A stretch of DNA of 64,000 nt from Cranoglanis bouderius (lineage: Eukaryota; Chordata; Actinopteri; Siluriformes; Cranoglanididae): contig CM042541.1 of the NCBI GenBank assembly GCA_023630585.1, positions 10,673,001-10,737,000 on the forward strand, given 5' to 3'. Under the pieces are notes generated by a model that was not told where the DNA came from, searched no databases, and saw nothing but the letters and a program-made list of their open reading frames with translations. Shown piece by piece: positions 25,556 through 37,854 of the stretch; within the stretch, counting starts at the first letter, position 1; each line of letters starts with the position of its first letter. Position numbers and translations under genes: made by a program.

Positions 25556-28124
25556 GGGCTTGGTTTTGAATTAAAATCATACAAAATAAATTCTAAACAA
25601 ACCCAGATGGTCATCACACAATGTCAGAGAGCTTTCATGTCCACCTTCTGGACAAGAAAAACCAAACAAAAAACACAATGATGAGTAAAGAATGCCATCT
25701 AGGTCAAACTGGAACAAACCATCTCTGATAACTGGGGGATCTGACATCTTTATTTCACAGTGTTACACATCCAGACTGCGGTGTCCGTCTCATGACGTCT
25801 CAGGTGTGATATTAGAGTTTTAAATGCTGATGGTGATTTAAATCCTGTGCTAGTTTTACTCTTAGAAGACAATATTTCCCCCATCGTATTTATTTCACCT
25901 TGTTGCCAAAGACTAATAATGTATTCAGTTATTTCTTTATATTAATTTTAAACACGTCATTGCTTTTTATAAATGGAGAATTTAGAATTTTTAGAATCAC
26001 ATTTGCATCGCTGGAGAAACTCCGGCTGAGTTACACTTCAGGGCGAAAACTATTCATTCATTCAATCGTTTAATTATCTCCATTTAAGACCTCGTATGAG
26101 TGTAAACAGCTCATTGATTTCCAGAAGTGAGTCAGCAGTTAAAGCCAGACCAGAGCATTAAAAAAAAAGAAAAAAAATCATTTCAGACTCGGAGCATCGC
26201 GTCACGACACGGCTCAAACTTTTTCGCACTGGCAGCAAAGATAGCAAAGCGTTCGTCCTGCACTGCAATCCTCAGCTGTATTTAAAGTTTAATATTGGAA
26301 GTTAAACAGGCTGATGATGCTGACGATGCAGCTCTCAGATGTTCAGCCGCAGCGTTAATTCTCTCTGATCTTCAGCAGGACAGCAATCCATCAGAACTGA
26401 ACCGCCGCTTGCCATCCGTCATCGGGAAAAACTCTACAGATCAATGGAGCTTCATGACATTCAAACCATCAAGGACAAACCTTTAAAGTCTAAACTTTAG
26501 CTTTCAACAAATTTAAATCCTTTTGGGTGAAACAGACAGTCTTGGTTTTTAAAAAAATTCTCCCCGATTTTATTTTAAAAAACAGCTGAAGATCTGAAAG
26601 GAAAATTGAAGTCAGTGCTCACATTACAGCAAAGTGTTATTGTGTCAAAATGTATGCGGACCAATCAGGTTCAATATGCAAATGAAGGGCATGCATTTTC
26701 TTTTATTTCATGTAGAACTACCACATTAAATGATTTATTATTAAAAACAGAAAATATCTGATGGCTTCAGAGAGACATTTTAGGTGTCTCTCAAGTCAAC
26801 AGTCAAAATTTTGTTAAATTACATTTCAGTCCAAATGGTTGTCTGAAAGCTGATTTCTGATTGGCTGAAACACTGCATTGTTCATAACACATGATGACAT
26901 TAGACTACTGAACATTAATAAACTCACTGAGGCTCTGTGTTTGTGAAGGAATTTTAATCCATTTGCCAGGAGATTATTCACTGCTTCAGAGTTTACATGT
27001 GAGAATTTCAAGAAAAAAAAAAGAAAAAAAAAAAAAAAAAAACTGTAAGAGAACTGCTAACTCAAATATTATTTGTTCTGCTCTACTGAGAAACATCAAC
27101 AATGCTACACAACTTTACATGAATTTTACATTTTAAAATCACATTTAATGAAATGAAACTTAGGAGTTTGTGAGAAGTCGTGAGAACACTGTTGCTAGGC
27201 AACTGGGACATACAGACAAGGATATGGACACCAGGCGTATTATAGTAGCTAACCACTAATGTTTTTGCTAGTGTATATCTTTTATACAGCAACATAAAAA
27301 CAACATTTCCCTTAGATGTGTTGGTAAATTGCTAAGGAGCTGTGAGTTCTGCAATAACAATAAACCTGAACTTTAAACAATCAGAAAGTTTCAAAACCAG
27401 GAAAATCAGCAGTCAGCATGTCTCCTTATTTTTGTACCCAGCACTGCTGTCTCACCCTGTGTGTGTTTCTCAGATTTAAATAAATAAATGCTATACAATA
27501 AAATGAACTAATTAACTATTTTAATGAAGAAAATTGAGACAAATGCCAGATTTGTATGAGAAAAAAAATCCTTGTACCAGAACTGTCAGGACTCAGGAAC
27601 ATGTCCACGCTTAACAAGAGCAAAACCAGGAACATTTTTACTGCGACGTTCCTTCAGAGACTGAGATGGTATGACATTACTGCGTATTGCATCAGTGTCC
27701 AGCAGACTGTCTCCACATAGACATCAGCAACATGCTGTGTTTACAGAAAGACAAAACTGGGACAAGCTAATTCTGCTATGAAGAAAACCTCAACGTGTTC
27801 CTGATGATGGGACTCTGTCTGCTGTAGGGCGGATATAATGGTCAGACATCAGAATTTACTTGTTATCCAATAAAGATCTGAAACACACCAATAAACATTC
27901 ACCTAGCTATTGATCTATCGCTCATTCTAATAACAGCTCAAGACATTTCATTTTTCATTTTAGAACTGACCTAGCCTTATTATTTACCGGCACATTATTT
28001 TAAATCACTTTTATATTTTTTTAATTATTGTATTTTTATACAACTTTTAATTATATATTATTATATTTTATATTTTTTTCTTCATTCTGTCACAGCTATT
28101 TTTAATCGCATTATAATTTATTGC

Positions 28125-28125
<1 letters not shown>
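25554..28125. other. Intergenic, nothing recognised
   Basis: AT-rich DNA without supported exon. It contains poly-A-rich tracts at 26160-26177 and 27013-27041. Confidence 0.4.
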
Positions 28126-28176
<51 letters not shown>

Positions 28177-28177
28177 G
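28126..28177. repeat. (ATT)n trinucleotide microsatellite
   Basis: About 16 uninterrupted ATT units. Confidence 0.95.
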
Positions 28178-28489
28178 CCTATTTTACTATTTTATTTGTG
28201 ATGACCTTTTAAAGTTTATTAATTTCATTAAAATGAATATTATTTTTATGTTCATGTTTGTGTTTTGCACTAGGTTTTGGACTAGAGTTGAAAATTTGAG
28301 TTTCTTTTTTTTTTTTTTTTTTTTAAGCAACGAGTCATTTGATTCTGTTCAGTTCATTCATACGGATTCATTCACTGATTCCTTCAGCTACAGAGTTAGC
28401 CCAGACATTTAAATCAGGCTACAAACAGCTTGAGTCGTGTGAAGTAGCTAATCATTTTTGCTATTTGGTTTTATTTTAGAGTGTCTACT

Positions 28490-28810
28490 GAAATACACGG
28501 TGAAGCAGATCCAGACCATGATACACCCACCACCATGCTTCACAGCTGAAATTTCAGTGTTGATGTGCAGTACTCCAAACATAATGAGTATTCTGTTTTG
28601 TTTTTATTAGTCTTGGTGTGATCTTGGTGTGATCTTTGCAGGACGCCACTCAGTACTGAATTCACTCTGTTTGAACACGCAGATCTTTAGAAATGATATC
28701 GTAGTATTTTCTACAATTCTTCTAATATCTTAAATTTTCTTATTACAGAGTGTGACATCTCTACAACCCACACCTCCAATCTCATCTCATTAAGCGGAAC
28801 ACCTGATGCC
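28490..28810. mobile_element. Probable old Tc1-like relic
   Basis: The phrase CCAGACCATGATACACCCAC, followed by CACCATGCTTCACAGCTGAA, corresponds to the strongly conserved Tc1 transposase segment that appears at 2087-2120 as AGACCATGACACTCTCACCA. The frame is not open and no inverted ends are obvious. It lies immediately before the LINE fragment. Confidence 0.5.
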
Positions 28811-28889
28811 AATTAGCTTTTGGAGAAGTCGTTAGCTGTGAGGTTCACTTACACATTCAGTATTGACCAGAAGTGAAGTAGTACTGTAG

Positions 28890-30781
28890 TTTGACGGAGA
28901 AGATTGCAGCATTAGAGGTGCGCATCCAGACTCTAGAGAGGGATAATGAGAGTGAGAGCAGTGTAGTTTCTGTAGGGGAAAGTCTGGATTCCTCAGGCGG
29001 AGATAGCAATCCCCCAACTCCGGCTCTCACAGCGGGGCGAATGGGTGACGACTTGGCGGCATAATCGCAAAGCCAAAGCTAACGCTAAGGCTCGCCCATG
29101 GGAGCACCACTCCTCTCCGCTTAATGTGTCCAACAGGTTTGCTCTCCTTAGTGAAGCATCCGCTGAGAAACCGGAAAGAGATCTGGTTATAGGAGACTAT
29201 CTTAAAACACGTGAAATTAGCTAGACCTTTAGGGGCTCCAGCAGCTTTAGTTAGGTGTATACTGGGAGCCAGGGCGCCGGACATAGCAGGTAATCTTAGG
29301 GTCTTAGGCAAGCACAGGTTTTCAAAGATAGTTATTCATGTAGGAGCTAATGATATCCTCTTTCGTCAGTCAGAGGTTACTAAAAGTAACATTGTAGAGG
29401 TGTGTAAATTAGCGAAGGCGATGTCCGTTGCAGTAGTATGCTCTGGCCCCATCCCAACGCGGCGTGGCGATGTAGCTTACAGAACTGCTGGATGTCCAGG
29501 TGATGCGCCGAAAACAATGTGGGATTTATAGATAATTGGAGCAGTTTGGAGGCCTGTTAGGGCGGGACGGTATCAATCCCACTCGGGAAGGTGCTGCTCT
29601 CATTTCTTGCTGCATAGCACATAGTCTCAGAACAGGCCTAGTTAACTGTGGACAATCCAGAGCCAAGGCCAGGGTGCAAGCAAAGCCAGATGACAGACAC
29701 CAGCTTAATAAAGTTGAGGAATGTGTAAAGGACATTAGACAGTGGATGCTTATTAACTTCCTTTTACTTAATTCTGACAAGACAGAAGTACTTATACTAG
29801 GACCACATGCAGATAGAAGTAAGTTTTCTGATTACATAGTAACTCTGGATGGCCTTTCTGTTTCATCATGTGCAGCAGTAAAAGACCTTGGTGTGATCAT
29901 TGACTCCAGTCTTTCATTTGACGCCCATGTAGATAATATTACTAAGATAGCCTTCTTTCACCTCAGAAATATTGCTAAGATAAGAAATATAATGTCACTA
30001 CAGGACGCAGAAAAACTAGTTCATGCTTTCGTCACCTCTAGGTTGGATTATTGTAATGCCTTACTCACTGGATGTTCCAGTAGGAGCATAAAAAAACTCC
30101 AGTTAGTCCAGAATGCAGCTGCAAGAGTCCTTACTATAACCAGAAGATATGACCACATCACACCTATCTTACCCACACTGCATTGGCTCCCAGTGAAATT
30201 TTGCATTGATTATAAAATACTACTGTTGTTGACCTATAAAGCTAAATGGTCTCGTGCTACAGTACCTAAGCGTAAGTACAGAACGTTTGGTCTTTTATGA
30301 TCCGCCACGCATACTTCGATCAAAGGCTATTTGTTGGTACCTCGAATAGTTAAGGCTACAGCAGGGGGAAGAGCTTTCTCTTACAAAGCCCCACAGTTAT
30401 GGAACAGCCTTCCAATTAGTGTTCGGGACTCAGACACAGTCTCAGTGTTTAAGTCCAGGCTGAAAACATATTTGTTTAGTCAAGCGTTTTGTGAATAGTT
30501 TTTCCTTAGGTAAAGGAGCCGATCTAGAGGTCTCACAGGCATAGTATGTTGTGGTGAACTGGGATGTTTGGATGCTGTCGCCCCCCCACTTTCACGCGTT
30601 CACCCAGGTTTGTTGATGATGGAGTGGCTGGCCGCCTTATGTCCCAGGGAGCCCTCATGTCTGTGTTACCTTCTGGCTCTCCCTTTTAGTTATGCTGTCA
30701 TAGCTAGTATTGCCGGAGTACCTGCTTGAACTCACGCAAAGTACACTGTCCTTAACCATTATGGGACAAGAAGCATACCTA

Positions 30782-30828
<47 letters not shown>

Positions 30829-31215
30829 GTCGAGCTACGCGTTACTCCTGAGATGCCAGTGATCCCGACCCCTTCTGCTCTCCAGATCTGCCTGATCCAT
30901 CCTGATGCCCTACTTCTGGTTGGAGTTCTCATCAATTGGAAGTCACATGCTGCTGCTGAGGATGGCCCCACACGGTGCAGCCTAAAGATCATTGAGATTA
31001 CTGAGGATGGGTTCCATTTTGAGTCTGGTTCCTCTCAAGGTTTCTTCCTCATATCGTCTCAGGAAGTTTTTCCTTGCCACCGTCACCTCTGGCTGCTCAT
31101 TAGGGATAAATTCATACATTTAAAATCTATATCCTGAGTATATATATTTCTGTAAAGCTGCTTTGGGACAATGACCACTGTTAAAAGCGCTATACAAATA
31201 AATTGAATTGAATTG
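28890..31215 (+). mobile_element. Internally deleted L2-type LINE (ORF1 esterase part joined to RT C-terminus)
   Basis: On the plus strand a decayed coiled-coil-like start (about 28890-29040) is followed by an SGNH-hydrolase-like ORF1 segment (29211-29531 and on to about 29640; motifs IVIHVGANDI and GRDGINPT). Almost immediately comes the C-terminal part of a non-LTR reverse transcriptase (29700-30500; motifs NSDKTEVLILGP, SRLDYCNALLTG, LQLVQNAAARVLT and LHWLPV). The catalytic YADD region and the endonuclease are gone, so ORF1 and ORF2 ends have been fused by a large internal deletion near 29660-29700. A (CT)n tract at 30786-30827 and a long 3' UTR follow. The end GCGCTATACAAATAAATTGA with TTGAA repeats is the typical fish L2 tail. 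Frameshifts make it inactive. Confidence 0.85.
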
Positions 31216-31423
31216 ATTATTATGACATGCATGAAGATCAAAAATTTTTCATACGCCTTTTCTCATCTTATCTATCCTTCCAACTATATCTATCTTTCTA
31301 TGCTTTCTGTCCCTTTTTATCTTTCTTTCCCTCTGTATCACTTTGTCCCATATGCTGTGTGTAACAAGGCATGTATGGGGTTCAGCTTCAATGACTGCAG
31401 CAGACTGTTAAATAAAAAACCCT
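31216..31423. other. Short AT-rich spacer after the LINE
   Basis: Nothing recognised. Confidence 0.35.
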
Positions 31424-31424
31424 G

Positions 31425-31513
<89 letters not shown>
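31424..31513. repeat. (GT)n microsatellite
   Basis: About 43 GT units with one TGCG interruption at the left end and a GAGA tail. Confidence 0.95.
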
Positions 31514-31514
<1 letters not shown>

Positions 31515-31838
31515 TGAGAGAGAGAGCTCTCAGTCAGCAAACACACGACTGTGCTTATATTACACATCATTCAGAATATTACTATGCAAAATTTTATTGA
31601 TTATAGAGGCTTGTGCAGATTTTTCACAGAAAAAAGAACGTATAGATAAATATAGATATAAATATAGATAGGAAAACCTAGATTAGATAGAAAGCTAAAA
31701 AGGAACTGGGAAATGTTTTTATTTAAATAAAACATGTAATATATATATATACTGTGTAAAAATGCACAAAAAATAGTAATAAAACTGCACACACTGGCTT
31801 ATAAATGAAATTGTGATAACGTAAAGGTCTAAAAGGGT

Positions 31839-31982
31839 TCAGATCTTCATTGTACCTCCACCTTCTCTCTCTGAGGGATAAATATTCCACTTCTCCATTT
31901 CAAACAGCATCGTCACGTTTCTGAAGCACGAGGAGCTCATCGTCGTCTTTTCAGACGGTTTATCAAAAACCTCTTTCAGCTT
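31839..31982 (-). CDS. Candidate exon of an unidentified minus-strand gene
   Basis: A 47-codon protein-like segment (for example EKTTMSSSCFRNVTMLFEME) is preceded by an excellent acceptor, a pyrimidine-rich tract ending CTCTCAG at 31983-31989. Two endings are possible. It may be a terminal exon with TGA at 31839-31841. Or it may be an internal exon ending at 31856, where GGAG is followed by a donor-like GTACAA. The family is not recognised. It lies 3.1 kb downstream of poglut3 on the same strand, but poglut3 already has a complete C-terminus with stop, so it must belong to another gene or be a relic. Confidence 0.4.
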   Translation of the reverse strand, partial: KLKEVFDKPSEKTTMSSSCFRNVTMLFEMEKWNIYPSEREGGGTMKI

Positions 31983-31989
31983 CTGAGAG

Positions 31990-33097
31990 AACAAAAATAA
32001 CAAAAATTCAGAGGGCTTCATGATTAAAAACACAGAAATGAAACAGGATGAAGCGTGAAGCAACACCGCCCCCTACAGGACACTCTCAGAGGAACGGGGG
32101 GAGAATGGAAAGGAATGGAATACTATGGATGTTTAAATGATACTTACACGTGTGTTCATAATGTAAACGTGAGAGAACACAGATTTAATGACAGATTTTT
32201 GTCCTGGATTTTATGTCAGTCATCAAAAACATCACACTACAGGATTTATGAAGATTTTTTTTTTTTTTTTAAGCACAGATTTTTTAATTATTGCTCAGGA
32301 ATCTTAGAAATGATCATCTTTTAAGAACAGTCATTTACGTCCAAATATCATGGCACCCACCACCAAACCTCTGTGCAGTACTAGCTTGCTAACTTAGCTA
32401 ATGTTATCCATGATCTGTTGGTGGTTGTCATGGTAACATTAAATTATATTCTAGGCTGCTGTTAAATAAGTCAGTGAGAAAACGAGGATGTGAGCAGTAG
32501 CTAAAAGTCGGCCATATTAGGCTGTTATGGATTGCAGGTGGCCTTGGGGGCGTTTCCATATTTTTGCATATTCATGCATATTCATAGATCTTGGGTAAAC
32601 GTGCAGCTTGTAGGCTATGAGCTTTGTTATATAATCACATTATCCTCGTAGGTCCATGACAGAGAAATGCTGCTCGGTCTCATCCTCATCACCAGACCTG
32701 CTCCTCTCTGCAGTCCAATCAGCTTTAATCAAATGTAATCAGACTGAATCACTGCAGTCTCAGCTCTCTCCTTTACAAACCTCAGAGACGGATGTCAGAC
32801 GAGATGACGAGGCATTCAGCTGAACCAGCCGGAGTGAAGTCCTGATGAGAGGCGTGTTCACATGACAGTGTGTATAAAACACACTTCAGCTCTGTTTCCT
32901 AACACACGCGACATTCAGGCTGAATGTGAAGAATCTATAATAAAGGAAGAGGAGAAGGTAAGAGAAAAGGGAAAGTCAAGGTCAAATCAACATCCTGGAT
33001 CATGTCACGAAGGTGGAACTTTTTTTCCTCTTCTTTATGTAACTTGTAACTGTACTAATTAACTCCGCACTCGCAGCGTAACACACAACAACTTAAC
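31990..33097. other. Intergenic, nothing recognised
   Basis: Unique-looking DNA with a T-tract at 32256-32270. No supported exon. Confidence 0.35.
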
Positions 33098-33917
33098 TAG
33101 AGGTCGACCGATTGATCGGTTTTGCTGATTAATCAGATAGCTGGAAATTTCGATTATCTGCAAAAATCCACACCGATAGTTTTTCCCGGTTGGGTCCGTT
33201 GCAGGAGCGGCTGAGAAGAGTCCGCTGTCATTATACAGTCCATCCAGAATTTCATGGAGAAAACTACTTGAATTGGCGAAATCGCAATTGCACGAAATAG
33301 TTTTGCACGTATTTCACTCCTTCGCAGTGATGTTCAATGCACGAGTTGAACAGGGCTTTGGCTGAATGCATGTTGTGATGACGTCACATGACGCGTCTCG
33401 GCCCAAATCTGGAAAATCTGCGGTAATTTTGAAAAATTGCAAGCTCCTCCCAATATTGTGGAGTTTCCTTGATTTTGAGTTAATTTCTGCTATCACAAAG
33501 TCCTGGAGGGACTCTACAGGATAATACAGTATGAGAGCAGCCTCTAGAGGTGAAATAAAAACTATCACTGACTAATTTTGTTGTGTTATTTGAAGTGTTT
33601 TTGGATACATTTTGGATGACTCTATTTTTATTTGTTATTTGGAGTGTTACTTTTTGGTTCAGGTTAGATGTCTATCTTTTATTTACTTTAATATTTATTA
33701 ATAGTTAATAATATTTATTTCATTTAGAAAACTACAGCACATTTTCATGGTACAGTCAGTACTGTTTATTTTTGTAATAAACTTCAGCAATAACCTTGAG
33801 TGTTATGTTTCCATTCAGGATCAATTTTAAAAACGATCGGTTGATCAATCGGTTAATGGCAGGTACCGCCCAACTTAGTTATCGGTATCGGTAACATCCA
33901 CAATTGGTCGACCTCTA
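33098..33917. mobile_element. Non-autonomous DNA transposon with TAGAGGTCGACC inverted ends
   Basis: The left end TAGAGGTCGACCGATTG and the right end (reversed) TAGAGGTCGACCAATTG match at 16 of 17 bases. Subterminal GATCGGTT / ATCGGTTAAT phrases also mirror each other. There is no transposase. The middle is occupied by a second element. A clear target-site duplication is not visible. A hAT-type origin is plausible but unproven. Confidence 0.7.
33236..33514. mobile_element. Second MITE-like element nested inside the 33.1-33.9 kb element
   Basis: It begins CAGTCCATCCAGAATTTC and ends with the approximate complement of AGTCCCTCCAGGACTTTGTG. Its interior (phrases TGATGACGTCACATGACGCG and TTTTGAAAAATTGCAAGCTC) is related to the element at 44993-45308, there in the opposite orientation. 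No coding capacity. Confidence 0.6.
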
Positions 33918-34651
33918 AACGCAACACAGCATACAAACAGCTACATCTCTTTGCATTGTGCCTCCAGTTCTCTTTGCAGAACAGACAACTCTCACTGCCT
34001 GAGTCTCCACAACCAATCTTTCCATGTTTTTCTCTTACTTTTCTTCTATCTGTACCAAATCACATGTCCAAAGCACTCCACTATGTCCACAAAACAAATA
34101 ATTGTGTAGTGTGAGCAGTGGGCTTGGGATGATTGATGATCATATCGGGAATTGCCAGTTGATTTCCAACTAGCACAACGTCCATCAAGTCTGCAGCTTT
34201 AAGATAGACAAAAATAAAGTTTGTTGTGTTTCATAAATCGTGTTATATTTTCACCTGTTTTATATCCTATTTGAAGTTTAATAACCTACAGTCGACTCGA
34301 TTCAGAGTCGAATCACTTTCACGCTAATTCATGCAAAAAAAAAAAAAAAAAAAAAACATTCTTCAGTTGTGGATGAAACTATTTAAATAAAAATAAAAAA
34401 CATGAGATGAAGGTCATTTTATTCAGTCGGCAGATCCAAAGTGACGAATAACAGAGTCTCAGCAGTGCTGTTGGGAAATGTAAACAATAAATGTAAAAGC
34501 ATTTCACCACACACACACGCACGCACACACACTTTGCTGATGTTGCAGTTGTTACAGTACATGACAGTAAACAATCAGCTTAAAAGCCACGCTTGGTTTC
34601 TCTTTGAGAAAATATAATACACACTAAAAGCATCTTCACTTACAAAATATA

Positions 34652-34699
<48 letters not shown>

Positions 34700-35052
34700 C
34701 ATATAAAATTATGACATGATTTACCAACTGTATTATCACACATATGGAACAGTAAAAGGAAATGGTCCCTATATTACAGGCAGCACTGCACGAGTCCTTC
34801 ACTGCTGAATGAGACACAGCCGAGGTTCCTGTGTATTTATAATCAGCTCCAGGTGAAGGTGTTTCTGTGGTCTACGTAGTAAACATGGCGTGCGGTTTGG
34901 GACGCGGCCACAGTGTACTGGTTGTAACGGTATCTGAAGGCCTGTGAGGAACAAGGTGAGTGTGGCAGGTGGAAAGGTTCTCTCTCAAGGAACACTTGGT
35001 CTCAGAGGAGAGCTCTAACACTGATGATGACGTTCCTCCTCAGTCAGATCGG
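33918..35052. other. 3' flank of poglut3
   Basis: No supported exon. A minus-strand AATAAA at 34418-34423, about 630 bp past the poglut3 stop, is a possible polyadenylation signal. A (GT)n tract lies at 34659-34695 and a poly-A tract at 34336-34357. Confidence 0.4.
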
Positions 35053-35860
35053 TCAGAGCTCATCACTCGGCCGTTCCCGTGTCCTCCTATGACAGTCACA
35101 CACTGCGCTGTGGTCAGACGGCTGTCTCACTATCTCCATATCGGGATGAACAGCAGGTTTATCCACCTGTCGATCTGCATACGACTGAAACACAGAAACA
35201 ACAGTAATAAAGTCAATAACATACACTCAATCACACTCCGACTTTATTCTTTAATACTCTTTAATACTGTAATTATTATTATTATAGGTTAATATTGTTT
35301 CTCAGTGTATTACAGTGTAATGGTGTGTACTGTTCATCATTGTTTATTACAGGTATATACTGCTATTTATTGCTATGGTGTTGATATGCATCACTGTTCT
35401 TTTCCACTTCTTTTTACAGTTTATTACTATGCATTATTATCATGATTAATATTATTTATTAGTAGGGGTAGTAGTACTTTCACAGATAGTAGTAGTAATA
35501 GTAATAATAGAGGAAATAGTAATAGTAATATTAGCAAAAGTAGAGTAGTAGTAGTAATAGTACTTACACTAATAGTAGTAGTAATAGTAGAGATAATATT
35601 AGTAATAGTAGAGATAATATTAGTAATAGTAGTAGTAATAGTAGCAATAGTATTATAGGAAATAGTTTTGTTTTGCATTTGGGTTTATCGCCATACCAGC
35701 TTCAATGGCTATTTCATAGCGAATACAGGTATTTATCATACAAAAGTAAAACAAAATTCAGTAATAATAAAAAAGTGAAAAAAAAAAAAAACTAAGCAAA
35801 TAAAAAAATAAAAGATCACAATATAATTCAGCTTAAAAATTCAGAAATTTCTGTACAAAA

Positions 35861-35912
<52 letters not shown>

Positions 35913-36792
35913 TTTTAGTTATTTTTGAGTTTTAATAAAAGTGCTGTTAATTGCCTTGTACTTTTTCAATTGAATACAATTCAACTGAACACATGAACAT
36001 GATTAAAATTCAACACATGAAAATGTTTAAAAAGCATGATATTTATACAATTATACAAAAAGACAGTTCTTTTCAAATACTTTTTTTTTTAACGTAAAAA
36101 AATTTCGGCCAAAAATTTTCATTTCGGTGCATCACTAGTAATAGTACTTATACTAACAGTAGTAGTAATGGTAGAATAGTAATAGTAGTAATAGTAGAGG
36201 CAATATTCGTAATAGTAATAGAAGCAGCAGCAGTATTAGAGGAAATAGTAATAGTAATATTAGTAGTAATAGCAGTAGCATTACCTTTAGCACCATGTAG
36301 TAATAACAGTAGAGTCTGTGAGGTTGGAGCAGTTCTCTGACCAACACCTGCCCCGCCCTCGCTACAGCCTCCACTTCACCATCATTCTCCTGTTAGACAC
36401 ACGCACACGCACGCACGCACACAGTTACGCTGCTGCCACAATAGGCAGGGGCGTGGCCAGGTATTTTTACACAGATGTCATCATGCACACAGACGTCACA
36501 GGTGATTCAGGAGCAGCTCACCTACGCTTCTGCACTTTCTGCTTTAATTATAAAATGTAGCACAGTATATTACACAGTAACTACTCAGTAATTTCTCACC
36601 TTTGCCCACTGAATTTTCTCAATCAGATCAGACAGATCTCTCTTTAGCCGTAAGTAATGGCGCCCGGGCCTCAGGTGTGTGTAAAAGTGTTCGTAATACG
36701 GAGATTCCTGCTTCATTACCACACTGTTCCCCAACATCAGGTATGGAAACCTGTACGCAGCTACGGTCCCGTCGACGTTCACCTGGTACTTA

Positions 36793-36838
<46 letters not shown>

Positions 36839-37821
36839 TAATTCTCTCTGTACTGTATTATTGCTTTTTTTCCTGAATAAATGAATGTTTAATAAGTTTT
36901 ATTTCCTATTTAATTATGGTTAATAATTTGTCTATTTATAATAATAATAATTAGTCTTATTTGTGTCACTGTAATAATTTCCTTTGCAAAAGCTTCCTCA
37001 GGCCTCACAGAGGTGTTATACAAATACAATCTCTTACTATTTGTAGTAGCAGTAATATTTTTTGTCCTTCCCACCTTAAAGAAGTCGAAGAATCCGACCA
37101 GCGGTGCTTTGCCGAGATCTTTCTCTCGTTCGCGAAAGAAGAAGAAAGCCGTGATCCCGGCATCCAGCAGCTCGGGATTTTTCTTGGACATGGAGACGAG
37201 GTTTAATCGCTCCTCACGACTGTCCCTGCCTCGGAAAAACGCTCGCTCCGTTTTATTCCCCCACACAGGACCTGCAACAACAACAACAACAAAAACAACA
37301 ACAACAGCAGCAGCTTATGACCTCTGATAAGCCAGAATATGCTAATGCACTAAACACTAAATCAACAGCTGACACACACATATACACACACACGTGCGCT
37401 AAGGTATTTTTTTTGTTTGACACACAAGACTTTACTGGAAACAGAAGCTGCTATTGATATAAACAAATGTGAAACAAACAAACAAACAATTAAATAAATG
37501 AATGTTAAGAAAGAAATAAAGATGTATTTGTTAAGAAAATTGTTATGAAAATGTTCCACAGAAAAATAAATAATAAATGTGAAATAAAGAACTTTTTTTC
37601 ACCAAAATAAAATTAATGAATGTAAAATAAATACATAAATTGCTGAATTATTTTAAAATTTTAATTAATTACCTTTAAATAATGTTACCTACATAAAAGC
37701 AAAATAAATAAACAGATAGATGGACAAATAAATAAATAAATTTTAATGATATTAAATAAATAAAAGATAATTAAAATAAATAAAATGTTAAATATACATG
37801 AATGAATGACACACACACACA

Positions 37822-37854
<33 letters not shown>

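Noticed and set aside
33314..33568. 84-codon minus-strand frame
   Set aside because: It falls inside nested MITE-like elements and has a non-coding homologue at 44993-45308.
35427..36374. Ile/Thr/Leu-rich minus-strand frames extending poglut3 exon 7 into the intron
   Set aside because: A GTAATG donor at 36284 ends the exon, and the following trinucleotide array has no homology; the true last exon is at 35053-35184.
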